Positions 1-8,997 are shown, numbered from the stretch's first letter. The stretch: DNA of 64,000 nucleotides from Streptococcus alactolyticus (GCF_012277075.1 NZ_JAAXMT010000005.1:124001-188000); one strand, 5' to 3'. The notes: generated from the sequence alone by a model not told the origin. Translations and numbers: made by a program.

Positions 1-1
1 G

Positions 2-274
2 AACAAACGTGTTGATCCATTTATGGGACGAGAGTTGACGATTAGAGTTCAATTTACCTATGACCAAACCATTGTAACGGATCAATTTCCAACTGCTAGG
101 ATTATTGAACATACCCCTGACGGAGCTGTGATTGAATTTATCAGTCAAGACACACCAGGATTGAAACGATGGTTGCTGAGTCAAGTAGATGCTTTGACAG
201 TGCTTTCTCCTGCAACGCTAGTAGATGATATGAAGAATTTTCTTAAAAAAATGCAGCAAAATTATGACAAGTAG
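2..274 (+). CDS. WYL/WCX-domain transcriptional regulator, C-terminal part
   Basis: Open frame that enters from the left edge and ends with TAG at 272-274, so only the last 90 or so codons are present. The visible part reads like the WCX dimerisation/ligand domain that follows a WYL domain in HTH-WYL regulators: a strand rich in alternating hydrophobics (ELTIRVQF), then a segment ending GLKRWLLSQVDALTVLSP, then a helical tail with LVDDMKNFLKKM. WYL proteins are DNA-binding regulators, often beside defence or stress genes. The DNA-binding domain lies outside the window, so the target is unknown. The assignment rests on pattern only. Confidence 0.6.
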   Translation, partial: NKRVDPFMGRELTIRVQFTYDQTIVTDQFPTARIIEHTPDGAVIEFISQDTPGLKRWLLSQVDALTVLSPATLVDDMKNFLKKMQQNYDK

Positions 275-345
275 ACTAAGTGGACAAATATTGTCTATGG
301 AATCTTTTATAATAAACCTATCAAGTTATAAGTCAGGGACAAAAG

Positions 346-807
346 ATGAAACCAGTCAATAAAAATCAAACATTTGAGAATTTTTCGGTTAATGATGGAA
401 ATGCTTGGGCTTTAGCTGCATTAAAGACAGTTATTAGAGATAAGAATTACTATAATCCGGTTTATATATACGGTAAAGAAGGAGTTGGGAAATCGCACTT
501 GCTAAATACCACCATCAACGCAATTGTTGAACGAAATAAGGTAGTATTTCTATCAGCAAAAGAACTGGCAGTTGAAATGGTAGAAAAAATTATGTTGTCA
601 GATGATGACTATATTCTCATCGATGACTTGCAATTACTGCCTAAAGATAAAGCTCTGGAAGAAAAAATCGCCATGCTGATTGAAGCAAACAAGAAACAAG
701 TGATTATTTCATCCACTATTGACCCCAATAGCATGGAAGTTTCTAGCACATTACAGGAACGATTACAATGGGGATTAACAACAAATATGACATCCCAAAA
801 TCAATGA
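346..807 (+). CDS. Truncated DnaA-like AAA+ ATPase (domain III only)
   Basis: A 153-residue protein that resembles the first half of the DnaA AAA+ domain. Residues 8-13 (TFENFS) match the DnaA entry motif. The Walker A loop is GKEGVGKS near residues 43-50, Walker B is YILIDDLQLL near 89-98, sensor 1 lies in QVIISS, and the arginine-finger region LQERLQWGL is near 136-144. The protein stops where the lid and the DnaA-box-binding domain IV would begin, so it cannot bind DNA like DnaA. Hda-like or DnaC-loader-like partners are small proteins of this kind. ATG start with moderate upstream GGGA. Role unknown; possibly a regulator of initiation or a helper for a mobile element. Confidence 0.6.
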   Translation: MKPVNKNQTFENFSVNDGNAWALAALKTVIRDKNYYNPVYIYGKEGVGKSHLLNTTINAIVERNKVVFLSAKELAVEMVEKIMLSDDDYILIDDLQLLPKDKALEEKIAMLIEANKKQVIISSTIDPNSMEVSSTLQERLQWGLTTNMTSQNQ

Positions 808-840
808 TTAGTAAACTTAGATAGGAAGGAGAAACCTAAC

Positions 841-963
841 ATGCAAGAATGGATTGTTGTCGATCAGTTCGGGAATGTGATTGCACAAGGTTTTTATGAT
901 AAACAATCAGCAGAATTTTATGCGGAAACTATTCCAAACGCTAGTGTTGAAAAGAAAAGCTAG
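841..963 (+). CDS. Small hypothetical protein, 40 aa
   Basis: A 40-codon frame starting MQEWIVVDQFGNVIAQGFYD, preceded by a strong ribosome binding site (AGGAAGGAG) about 8 bases upstream, and 33 bases downstream of the DnaA-like gene, so probably cotranscribed with it. The alternating pattern (strand - turn DQFGN - strand - helix) suggests a small folded domain rather than chance. No family recognised. The good RBS and codon use favour a real gene. Confidence 0.5.
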   Translation: MQEWIVVDQFGNVIAQGFYDKQSAEFYAETIPNASVEKKS

Positions 964-1080
964 TAAGATTACAACTTTACAATTGACACACCTTACTTAG
1001 AGTTCGTTTTCGGATATCATGTTCATATTATTTCTTGTGTTCTCTGATTACTAATTGCGGACTTGTGAAAAGTTTGTATG

Positions 1081-1089
1081 TGCTATAAT
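1081..1089 (+). promoter_or_regulatory. Extended -10 promoter for the DUF262 pair
   Basis: TGCTATAAT is a perfect extended -10 element. Transcription from it would start near 1096, downstream of the more distal TTG codon at 1055, which therefore cannot be the start of the next gene. The -35 region (TTGTGA at 1063-1068) is weak and closely spaced, as is usual for extended -10 promoters. Confidence 0.55.
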
Positions 1090-1126
1090 GAAGGAGTTAG
1101 ATTCCAATAAGGAGGGAAGTATTTTG

Positions 1127-2443
1127 ATGTTAATTCAAGACGAATTAAAAATCATCAGCGTAAATGAGTTAATGAATATCAATTTAAAGATTCCAGATTA
1201 TCAACGTCCATATCGTTGGTCATCTAGTTCAACCAATACCCTTTTTGCAGATACCTATGAAGCTTATAAGTTAGGAATTGATGAGTATAGATTAGGTTCA
1301 GTCATTTTGCATAGGGCATTGAATCATAATAGCCAACATTACGATTATAATCTAGTTGATGGACAGCAACGGACTACAACCTTATCCATTTTACTCTATG
1401 CGCTTGGTGAAAAAAGCCAAAAACTTCTGAGTGAAAATTATAAACCATCATCTCGTGATGCAATTTACAATAATTATAAATTGCTCCAAAAGAGAGTGAA
1501 TGAACTTACCAAGGAAGAACAAAGAAAGTATAAAGAGTTTCTTGAAAAAAATTGTACTGTTGTAAAAATTGTGACAGACAGTGAGCAGGAGGCCTTTCAA
1601 TTCTTTGATTCACAAAATTCACGTGGAAAAGCACTCAAGCCTCATGATTTATTGAAGTCGTACCACTTGAGAGAAATGGCTCGAGATTCTGAGCAGTTAA
1701 AAATAAGATTGATTTCTGATTGGGAAGATACGGATCAAAATGCTCTTGAGGATTTGTTTAGAAATTATTTGTATCCAGTCATTCGATGGTTTAATAACAG
1801 GGATGGGCTACATTATTCATCTGATAAAATTCAGTATTTCAAAGGGATCAAGCAATCGAATACTTATAACTATGCGATTTATCATAAAGCCAGTAATATT
1901 TTCATTGAACAAGTTAATTCGAGTGGTTCAAGTGAATTGCTCAGTTCTGGGGAATTAAACCAATTTCAATTAACCCAACCAATTATTGCCGGAAAACGCT
2001 TCTTTGAGTGGACCTTGCATTATTCAGCTTTATTGGAACAAGTCAAAAATAAAATTAATAGTTACCATAAAAAAGAAGAAGAAGTCCCAGGAAGGCGAAC
2101 TGGTGACATTTACATAAAACAACTTTATGAGGCTTCGTTGCTATTTTATGCTGATAGGTTTGGTTTTGAAACAATCGATGAATCGGTCATGCATCAGCTA
2201 TACACTTGGTGTTATTCATTAAGATTACGAATGAAGGCTATTTATCCACAAACTATAAATAAGTATGCAATTGGTCAACATGATCGGATCAATCTGGGTA
2301 AAGATTTGTTTTCAATAATGAGTGAAATGAATGACCCGCAAGAATTGAAATCCATATTCTTAGAAAGTGTAGAAGAGAGCGACCTTCAAAGCAGTAGCTA
2401 CAAAGCAATTTATGAATTAATTAAACAATGGAATGGGTGGTAA
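1127..2443 (+). CDS. DUF262-domain protein (GmrS-like), first of a pair
   Basis: A 438-residue protein. The DUF262 signature is clear: IPDYQRPYRW near residues 22-31, the nucleotide-handling ParB/sulfiredoxin-like motif LVDGQQRTTTL near 76-86, and FFDSQNSRGKALKPHDLLKSY near 162. No HNH/DUF1524 motif is visible at the C-terminus, which is helical. DUF262 proteins include GmrSD type IV restriction enzymes, BrxU and SspE, where this domain binds and hydrolyses NTPs and senses modified DNA. Start chosen at ATG 1127 (TTG 1124 possible) because GGAGG at 1111-1115 is well placed and the promoter lies just upstream. It abuts the next gene, with four bases between the stop codon and the following ATG at 2446-2448. 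Likely defence function, inferred. Confidence 0.75.
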   Translation: MLIQDELKIISVNELMNINLKIPDYQRPYRWSSSSTNTLFADTYEAYKLGIDEYRLGSVILHRALNHNSQHYDYNLVDGQQRTTTLSILLYALGEKSQKLLSENYKPSSRDAIYNNYKLLQKRVNELTKEEQRKYKEFLEKNCTVVKIVTDSEQEAFQFFDSQNSRGKALKPHDLLKSYHLREMARDSEQLKIRLISDWEDTDQNALEDLFRNYLYPVIRWFNNRDGLHYSSDKIQYFKGIKQSNTYNYAIYHKASNIFIEQVNSSGSSELLSSGELNQFQLTQPIIAGKRFFEWTLHYSALLEQVKNKINSYHKKEEEVPGRRTGDIYIKQLYEASLLFYADRFGFETIDESVMHQLYTWCYSLRLRMKAIYPQTINKYAIGQHDRINLGKDLFSIMSEMNDPQELKSIFLESVEESDLQSSSYKAIYELIKQWNGW

Positions 2444-2445
2444 TC

Positions 2446-4227
2446 ATGGACAATCATTTAAAAATGATACCAGTTTCAAAAATATTTTCTGATATTCATT
2501 ATGAGGTTCCAATTTATCAACGAAATTACGCATGGGGTTCTGACCAAATTGAACAGTTAATCGAAGATATTAGGAGCACCAAAAATGATTATTTTTTGGG
2601 TAATCTAATCGTTAATCAAAAGGAAAATAATGTTTATGAAGTTATTGATGGGCAACAACGCTTGACAACATTATTTTTACTGGAAAGATATTTGGGTATT
2701 GCGTTTGCTAATGATGCATTACGTTTTGAAGCTAGAGATAAGGCGAATAGAACGCTAGCAACATTACCCAATACAAACCAATTAACTGATGAGTTGCAGT
2801 CTTCAGAAATTAAAGAGGGCTATAAAATTATTGATGATTATTTTGAGAAGACAGGTCTTAAAGAAGAAAAAGAATCATTCATCAAGCGTTTGGATAAGGT
2901 GAATCTTATCCGTGTACAGGTACCCGATAAAATCGACTTGAACCATTATTTTGAAATTATGAATACTCGTGGTGAGCAACTCGAATTACATGAAATTGCC
3001 AAAGCAAATTTTTTGTCAAAAATAACGGCACCAGTTGACAAGAAAATCGCTAGTGATATCTGGGAATATTGCTCCAACATGGACTCCTACATTCAAATGA
3101 ATTATCCTAAAGAAAAACGGGATATGATTTTTAGCAATGATTGGAGTAGCTTATCCGAGCAAATAGTTGACTTTGATTCATTATCCTGTTGCTATCTAAA
3201 TGAATCAGTAACAGAAGAAAGATTCACTCTTGAAGAAATACTTCAAGGTAAGGGAGAACTAAGTGGTGAATCAACATCAAGTGAAGAGTTAGAGAATGAA
3301 CGTTTTGAGTCAATTATTTCTTTCCCGAACTTCTTATTACAAGTCAATGAAGCTATTTCGAGATCAAATGCGGACGACGACTCAAGTTTGGATGATAAGA
3401 ATTTTTTAACAAATCTTAAGAATAATTGGGCAGATGAATTGTCTGCTAAGCACTTTTTATTTATGCTGCTAAAAGCACGCGTTATATTCGACAAATATGT
3501 GTTAAAGCGTGAATTTGCGCGTGACTACAAAGAAACAGGAAAGTGGTCATTACAAAAGCTTGAAAAATATCGTGATGCTAGAACAGATAAACCCAAATAT
3601 ATCGGAACGTTTGGTGGAGATGAAGATAATAAAAATAGACAGATTCGAACCTTACAATCTGCCTTACGTATAACATACACATCTCCAAAAACAATGCATT
3701 GGATTTCATTAGTTTTGTCAAGCTATTTTAATGATGAAAATGCTAATGTTTTGAAGATTCTTGAAAGTTATGCACAGTCAAAAGTTGATGCAGCTGAATA
3801 TGAAACGGCTTCTGGATTTGGATTTGAACGGATTGTGTTTACTTATTTAGATTATTTGATTTATAGAGATGGCTATTCATACAATGGTCAGGAAATAATA
3901 CGGCCATTATCGAGTGACTGGCAATTTCAATTCAGAAGTTCAATTGAACATTTCTACCCTCAACATCCAACTGAATTGTCACCTTGGGCTGATGCAGATC
4001 TGAATTGCTTTGGTAATTTAGCCTTGATTACGGTATCTGGCAATTCTACTTTTAATAATGCAACGCCTGTCGGAAAAGCAAGTACAAACCCGGGTATTAT
4101 TGCGCAGAGTTTGAAGCTGAAAATCATGGCTGAAATGATGAGACAAAATAACAATATTTGGGATCAAAAATTGGCACACATTCATCAGAACGAGATGTTT
4201 AACATTCTCGTTTCCCAAAAAGAGTAA
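2446..4227 (+). CDS. DUF262-DUF1524 protein (GmrSD-like nuclease), second of a pair
   Basis: A 593-residue protein with an N-terminal DUF262 domain (VPIYQRNYAW, VIDGQQRLTTLFLL, FEIMNTRGEQLELHEIAKANF) and a C-terminal DUF1524 His-Me finger nuclease domain. The latter shows IEHFYPQHP followed about 20 residues on by CFGNLALITVSGNSTFNN, which fits the H...N...N pattern of this family. GmrSD enzymes cut DNA carrying glucosylated hydroxymethylcytosine; SspE acts on unmodified DNA. ATG 2446 is preferred over ATG 2428 because GGGTGG lies about 8 bases before it; 2428 falls inside the upstream gene. A hairpin terminator follows. Together with the upstream DUF262 gene it probably forms a two-component restriction-like system. 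Confidence 0.78.
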   Translation: MDNHLKMIPVSKIFSDIHYEVPIYQRNYAWGSDQIEQLIEDIRSTKNDYFLGNLIVNQKENNVYEVIDGQQRLTTLFLLERYLGIAFANDALRFEARDKANRTLATLPNTNQLTDELQSSEIKEGYKIIDDYFEKTGLKEEKESFIKRLDKVNLIRVQVPDKIDLNHYFEIMNTRGEQLELHEIAKANFLSKITAPVDKKIASDIWEYCSNMDSYIQMNYPKEKRDMIFSNDWSSLSEQIVDFDSLSCCYLNESVTEERFTLEEILQGKGELSGESTSSEELENERFESIISFPNFLLQVNEAISRSNADDDSSLDDKNFLTNLKNNWADELSAKHFLFMLLKARVIFDKYVLKREFARDYKETGKWSLQKLEKYRDARTDKPKYIGTFGGDEDNKNRQIRTLQSALRITYTSPKTMHWISLVLSSYFNDENANVLKILESYAQSKVDAAEYETASGFGFERIVFTYLDYLIYRDGYSYNGQEIIRPLSSDWQFQFRSSIEHFYPQHPTELSPWADADLNCFGNLALITVSGNSTFNNATPVGKASTNPGIIAQSLKLKIMAEMMRQNNNIWDQKLAHIHQNEMFNILVSQKE

Positions 4228-4409
4228 ATGAGAGTAGAGATATTCTTGCAAACCAATCTATTTTGATTAGCCAACAGAACCTAAACAACTCATTTAAAAG
4301 GAAGAAGTACCAGTACATTCGGCGCAATTAGATATTATAGAAAAAATAATTGGTAAGAATCTAGTTACTTCAATAAAATGGTGATTTTAATTATATAATG
4401 AGATGATAG

Positions 4410-4445
4410 AAAATAGGAGTGGTCTTTTGCATCACTCCTATTTTT
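4410..4445. terminator. Bidirectional terminator
   Basis: Stem AATAGGAGTG / CACTCCTATT with an 11-base loop, A-rich on the left and TTTTT on the right. It separates the DUF262 pair from the convergent minus-strand gene, whose stop codon lies inside it. Confidence 0.7.
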
Positions 4446-4737
4446 CTGTTAAATACGTTGTTGTTTTCTTGTAAGAATAACGGTAGATTAGTGGATTCTC
4501 TTCTAAGGTTCTTACTTCAAAAATAAAGAAGTGATCACGATTATCTCTGGACTTCTCCTTATTTAGGACAAAGTAATTCTTACGAGAAGTCGCCATGGTT
4601 TTGAGGATATCATCAGTCAGAAAGGTCAATGGTATATTCATGTTGGAGTAGCGGTAGAAGTCACGTTCAAAATCTTGGTAGCTCTCGCTGTAATAGTCCA
4701 TTTGCAGGTGATTACGCTGAAACTCAAGCTGATTCAT
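4438..4737 (-). CDS. Hypothetical protein, possibly DUF5960 family
   Basis: A 99-residue acidic/aromatic protein beginning MNQLEFQRNHLQMDYYSE, with the central stretch FYRYSNMNIPLTFLTDDILK. It reminds me of the streptococcal DUF5960 family found on integrative elements, but I cannot verify that. The start is supported by GAGGTGGTG six bases upstream. No catalytic motifs, signal peptide or membrane segment seen. It sits next to element debris, so it is probably cargo of the degraded element to its right. Confidence 0.55.
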   Translation of the reverse strand: MNQLEFQRNHLQMDYYSESYQDFERDFYRYSNMNIPLTFLTDDILKTMATSRKNYFVLNKEKSRDNRDHFFIFEVRTLEENPLIYRYSYKKTTTYLTEK

Positions 4738-5329
4738 GGTACACCACCTCTATTAGTTTGATATTGAGAATATCATCTAGCTTGATGTTCTTATTCCCAT
4801 GCTGAATTAGTTAGCGTAAAGCTAGCTAAGGAGTAGCAATTTTTGTTCAATAATCACTTCGAATAAGAATGTTATCTTATTATTTTCCAAATACCCACCG
4901 ATAAATTAACTTCTTGCAATATTTCTGGAGCTGTCTAATAAGGCAGTTTCATTTTGTACGTCAAAAAAACTAGATTGAAAATGTATCGTTTTGATAGTGG
5001 TTTAGCGTTTATCCTCCTCCTCGATAACTTCCGAGGCATAGAACAGAAAGAATAGGGAATAGTTGTCATCCACAAATACTGAGTAATTAACGTAACTCAT
5101 TCTGACTACTCTATAACTGTATTGGGAACGTAAGAATATCAGGGCGGTATCGTTTAATGTCTTCGTGTGATTTATAAGGTCAATCTTTATCTAATCCTAT
5201 ATAGGGGGGCGTTGATGTGCAACTCAATTTTTAAAACTTTGATACTAAAGTTGTGTTTCCGAACTCCCTGATAGACCAGTTAGCTTAAGCACATTTAGAC
5301 AAATATTTTTAAATTGCAAAAACCCCGCG
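4738..5329. other. Non-coding stretch with element debris
   Basis: About 590 bases between the DUF5960-like gene and the IS. Apart from the truncated minus-strand frame at 5002-5190 I see no gene. The composition matches the accessory DNA around it. Confidence 0.5.
5002..5190 (-). pseudogene. 5'-truncated hypothetical gene remnant
   Basis: A 62-codon open frame bounded by an in-frame TAG at its upstream end and lacking any usable start. It reads ...NHTKTLNDTALIFLRSQY... and ends ...YASEVIEEEDKR before TAA. The ordered alternation of hydrophobic strands looks like real protein, so this is most likely the C-terminal part of a gene that lost its start. Probably from the same integrative element as the neighbouring genes. 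Family not recognised. Confidence 0.45.
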
Positions 5330-6482
5330 TTGTAAAATGAAGTGCAACAAAAAAGACATGTTATTCTGCTATACTAGAATTCCCCAACTCAGTATAGAAA
5401 GCAGATAAACATGTCCACCATTCATTCTACCAAAAATTCTTCGTATTCACACCTCTCAGCCTTTGAATGTGGCGAAATGAGTGCTTATCTCAAGATGGGA
5501 AAGAAGCCAGCTGAGATTGCTCGGCTCCTGGATCGTCACCGTTCGACCATCTGTCGTGAAATAAGGCGAGGAACTGTTACACAAGTCCAAGATAAAAATG
5601 GAAAGCTGAACTACTACGAGGCTTATTTCGCAGATAGCGGTCAACGTGCCTATGGAACAAATCGTAAGAACTCTACCTACCACAAGCTCAAGAACTGTTC
5701 CTCAACCTTTCTCAAGGAGCTCGTCAAAGCTCTAAAAACGAAACCACGTTGTCATAATGTCGATAGCTTTGTTCAAACCTACAAAGAGGAACATCCACTG
5801 GAAGTCATCCCGTCCACCAAAACAGTGTACCGTTACATCAAAGACGGTCTGTTGGCGATTAAAGTAATTGATTTACCTAAGATGGTCAGTATTCGAAAAC
5901 GCTCTAAGCCTGCCTCTAAGACCCATAAGAAAACTCTTGGTAAATCCATTGAGGAGCGTCCAGAAACCATTACGACTCGCTCTGAATTTGGTCATTGAGA
6001 GATTGATTTGGTTCTTGGTAAAAAGACCAAGGGTGAGGCTGTTGTCATGACCTTGGTAGAACGTCAGACTCGTTTTGCCCTAGCCTGTAAGTTACCGAAT
6101 AAGCAAGCTGAAACTATCCATCAATCTGTCAGAGACTTACTCTCTCAGTACCCTATTTGTTCTATCACATCAGATAATGGTTCTGAGTTTAGTCTGTTGT
6201 CACACTTAGCAGGAGTTGATATTTACTATGCCCATCCCTACTCATCTCATGAAAGAGGATCAAATGAGAACTTTAATGGCCTACTCAGAGAGTTTCTTCC
6301 TAAAGGGAAATCACTTAATCCATTAACGGATGACGAGCTTTCTCAGTATGTCTCCGCTATTAATGAAAGACCGAGACGACTTCTCAATTATAAAACGGCA
6401 ACTTTTCTGTTTGGGGTAACCCAAACTGTTTAAGCTATCGAATTCTTGTTTAGCAGTATTCTTGTTGCACTTGACTTGACAA
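5330..6482 (+). mobile_element. IS30-family insertion sequence (IS1239-like)
   Basis: About 1.15 kb bounded by imperfect 21-bp inverted repeats at 5330-5350 and 6462-6482 (18 of 21 match; shared core AAGTGCAACAA). It encloses one transposase frame. Both flanks carry the 13-mer AAATTGCAAAAAC (5311-5323 and 6489-6501), each six bases outside the repeat, which may reflect the target site. I associate the transposase with streptococcal IS1239, from memory only. Confidence 0.75.
5411..6433 (+). pseudogene. IS30-family transposase with internal stop
   Basis: Two consecutive frames in the same phase separated by one stop. The first (195 codons) has the IS30 N-terminal HTH (LKMGKKPAEIARLLDRHRSTICREI). 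The second has the DDE core, with IDLVLG, ITSDNGSEF and SHERGSNENFNGLLREFLPKG. The junction reads GGT CAT TGA GAG ATT GAT, where IS30 enzymes have GHWE, so TGG has mutated to TGA at 5996-5998. The stop removes the whole catalytic domain from the first product, so the copy is probably immobile unless read through or complemented in trans. Confidence 0.85.
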
Positions 6483-6913
6483 TTTGCGAAATTGCAAAAA
6501 CAATTCAATGATAAATATATTTATGTATTTTTTGATTATGCTGTAAAAGGTAGTTTTTTTATTAGAAATAACTCTGTCAGAAATAAGGCCTCTATAAAAC
6601 GTTTTTTATTATCAAGTTTTGAAACTTTTTTTAGAAGTGTGATAACTTTTCCAAATTATCCTTGTTATTCTAATGGCATTCCTAAGAAAATCAAGTCTTG
6701 AATTTTCACTGGGGGTTGGGGGGCGAAGCCACCAAGTAATCTTATCGTTGGTTGTCAAAACTGGAAAGTTTTGGTCGGCTGGCGATATGATTTTTTGGGT
6801 ATTGTGACCACAATGCCTGAGCTCGCAAAGACCGAACAAGGTCTTTAGAAAATTTCCTGTATGATATACGGGGCCGGGTTTTACCCGAGAAAGGATAATA
6901 AAGAGAAACTATT
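6483..6913. other. Non-coding leader of mobC with oriT-like hairpin
   Basis: About 430 bases without a convincing gene. It contains a G-run followed by CGAAGCC and a perfect hairpin CAAAACT-GGAA-AGTTTTG at 6756-6773, immediately upstream of a MobC-like gene. In mobilizable elements the transfer origin usually sits just before mobC, so this is a candidate oriT. A ribosome binding site (GAAAGGATAA) ends the region. Confidence 0.4.
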
Positions 6914-7273
6914 ATGTCTGAACAATATAGAGATATTCGCAAAGAAATAAATTTAACAGCCAATGAGCTAAAACAAATTGAAAAATTAATGAGGGACAAT
7001 CATTATCGACACTTTTCACCATTTGTCAGAGATAAAATTTTAATGACTGATGATAAGCAGTTAACGGAAAAAGAATGGTTTTCTTTCTGGCGTAATCAAA
7101 AATTAGAGCAGATTGGTCGTGATGTCTATGAAGTTATGATTGTCGCAAGAGCGAATAATCAGGTGACTCAGGAACATGTATCTATTTTATTGGGCTGTGT
7201 TCAAGATTTGATTTCGGAAGTGAACCAGACGCAACCATTGAGCCTGGAGTTTCGTGAAAAGTATATAGGCTAG
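6914..7273 (+). CDS. MobC-like relaxosome accessory protein
   Basis: A 119-residue protein (MSEQYRDIRKEINLTANEL) with the N-terminal pattern of ribbon-helix-helix MobC proteins: a basic/hydroxylated strand followed by ELKQIEKLMRDNHYRHFSPFVRDKIL, then a helical C-terminal half. MobC binds oriT and helps the relaxase open the strands. No relaxase gene follows, so the element can only be mobilised in trans, if at all. Good upstream AAAGGATAA at about 12 bases. Confidence 0.65.
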   Translation: MSEQYRDIRKEINLTANELKQIEKLMRDNHYRHFSPFVRDKILMTDDKQLTEKEWFSFWRNQKLEQIGRDVYEVMIVARANNQVTQEHVSILLGCVQDLISEVNQTQPLSLEFREKYIG

Positions 7274-7478
7274 AACAACTAAGTTATAGAATTTTATTAG
7301 ATTGTGTTTCATCATATCCAACTATTTGATTTTAGGATTTTACTTTTTTTAATTTTAAGTTATTAAATTTTGGAAGTAGCATTTCATCCAAAACTGTATT
7401 GTGATAATCTTTTCAAATATTAATTGATACATTACTATTACTGAGATTTAATCAGAATAAAAATAGAAGGAGTATCTT

Positions 7479-7721
7479 ATGGAAACTGTTACACATAAAA
7501 GTATTATGAAGCTTGGTTTTTCTAAGACAGCTTCAAAGTTGATTATCAGAGAAGCTAAAGCAATAGCCGTTAATCAATTTTATAGTAGTCATTTAGATAA
7601 TAATGCGGTAAAATTAAGAAAATCGCCTTTTGATAATAGACGATTAGACTTAGCTCCAAAAATTATCGTAGAGGAGCTGCTCGGTTTTCCAATCATTGAT
7701 GAAAGAAAGGAAAACAAATAA
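7479..7721 (+). CDS. DUF3173 family protein, probable excisionase
   Basis: An 80-residue protein starting METVTHKSIMKLGFSKTASK. The early HTH-like segment (IMKLGFSKTASKLIIREAKAIAV) and the C-terminal IIVEELLGFPI match DUF3173 proteins, which sit directly upstream of tyrosine integrases on streptococcal integrative elements and act as excisionase-like factors. Strong RBS (AGAAGGAG). The integrase starts at the base after this stop codon, indicating translational coupling. Confidence 0.7.
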   Translation: METVTHKSIMKLGFSKTASKLIIREAKAIAVNQFYSSHLDNNAVKLRKSPFDNRRLDLAPKIIVEELLGFPIIDERKENK

Positions 7722-8882
7722 ATGTCTAAGAAATATAAAGGTGTATTTAGAGATGAAAAAGGTAGGATATATTGTCAAACTGAATTTAAGGCATCTGCAA
7801 CTGGGAAACGTCAACGTTTTAAACGTTATCGCAATATGTGGGGAAAATCTTTCACGACAGAGAAAGAAGCTTATGATGAGCTTTGTCGAGCAAGAGTAGA
7901 GTTTTATGATAAATTTGATTATTCAGATTATAATTTAACATTTGCTCAATACATGGAAGACATTTTCTTACCGTATTATAAACAAACGGTACAGGATTCA
8001 ACATATAGAACTGCAATCACTCATTTTACGTTATTTATAGAGGAATTCGGGAAAATGAAATTGCGTGATATTAAGCCACGTGATTGCGAGAGATTTCGAC
8101 TAAAGCTTATAGCAAACCATTCTCCTAATTATGCAAAATGTGTTTGGATTCGTTTCAAACAATGCTTAGGATATGCGGAAAGAATGGAATATATTAAAAC
8201 TTTCCCATGTAAGAGTCTTGATAATCCAAAAGGGAAGCGACCAGATACAAAATTTTGGACATTCGATGAGTTCAAAAAAGTTATTGCAACCTTTGATATA
8301 GAAGACTATGAAGATTTACATCGCTTTACGACAACTTGGTTATACTACATGACTGGGGTTCGAGTCAGTGAAGGTTTTGCTTTATTGTGGTCTGACTATG
8401 ATAAAGAGAATAAGCGAATTTTTGTCCATTCAACTTTAGAAGCGTTAAAAGGTGGTATTTATCGTATAAAAGATCAGACTAAAACGGATGCAGGAGTTCG
8501 ATTTATTGATCTAGATGATGAAACAATTAATGTCATAGAACGTTGGAGAAAAGTTCAAGTTGCTAATTCTGATGATAACTACATCTTATCTAAGTTTGGT
8601 GAACCTATGGTTAAGAGTACCTTAACTAGAATGTTGAAGAGACAGGCTAAGTTAGCAGGTGTACCTGAGATAACTGATAAAGGATTGAGGCATAGTCATG
8701 ATTCATTTATGATCAATATCCTAGGAAAAAATGTTTTAGCAGTCTCTCAACGTTCAGGTAGAATTGATAAAGCTACAACTCTAAATACTTATTCTCATTT
8801 TTACAATGCTAGAAAGCAGACAGTAGGTAACGAGATAACAGAATTATTGAAAAAGGAGGGTGTTTCATCAACACCCCGATAA
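7722..8882 (+). CDS. Tyrosine-family integrase of an integrative element
   Basis: A 386-residue site-specific recombinase. The N-terminal AP2-like arm-binding domain starts KYKGVFRDEKGRIYCQTEF. A core-binding domain occupies about residues 65-160. The catalytic domain has R in TGVRVSEGFALLW, the box-II motif KGLRHSHDS near 320, and the nucleophile region TLNTYSHF near 357. The first residue of box II is Lys rather than His, and the usual LGH is replaced by SGR; such variation occurs in this family but is worth noting. Cotranscribed with the DUF3173 gene. The element's insertion site was not identified. Confidence 0.85.
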   Translation: MSKKYKGVFRDEKGRIYCQTEFKASATGKRQRFKRYRNMWGKSFTTEKEAYDELCRARVEFYDKFDYSDYNLTFAQYMEDIFLPYYKQTVQDSTYRTAITHFTLFIEEFGKMKLRDIKPRDCERFRLKLIANHSPNYAKCVWIRFKQCLGYAERMEYIKTFPCKSLDNPKGKRPDTKFWTFDEFKKVIATFDIEDYEDLHRFTTTWLYYMTGVRVSEGFALLWSDYDKENKRIFVHSTLEALKGGIYRIKDQTKTDAGVRFIDLDDETINVIERWRKVQVANSDDNYILSKFGEPMVKSTLTRMLKRQAKLAGVPEITDKGLRHSHDSFMINILGKNVLAVSQRSGRIDKATTLNTYSHFYNARKQTVGNEITELLKKEGVSSTPR

Positions 8883-8997
8883 GGACCACTATCGATAATA
8901 TTTGACTTGAAAAATGCATAATACTAAGGTTTAAAAGCAATTTGCTTATGTTACTCTTAAATAATAGAGTAACTACTCAAGTAGCCTAATAAAACGA

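Noticed and set aside
1055..1126. Upstream TTG start for the first DUF262 gene
   Set aside because: It precedes the -10 element at 1084-1089, so it would not be in the transcript; a good RBS serves ATG 1127.
6492..6701. A 69-codon plus-strand frame after the IS
   Set aside because: No ribosome binding site, starts inside the IS flank, and its Phe/Lys/Asn-rich sequence looks like translated AT-rich DNA.
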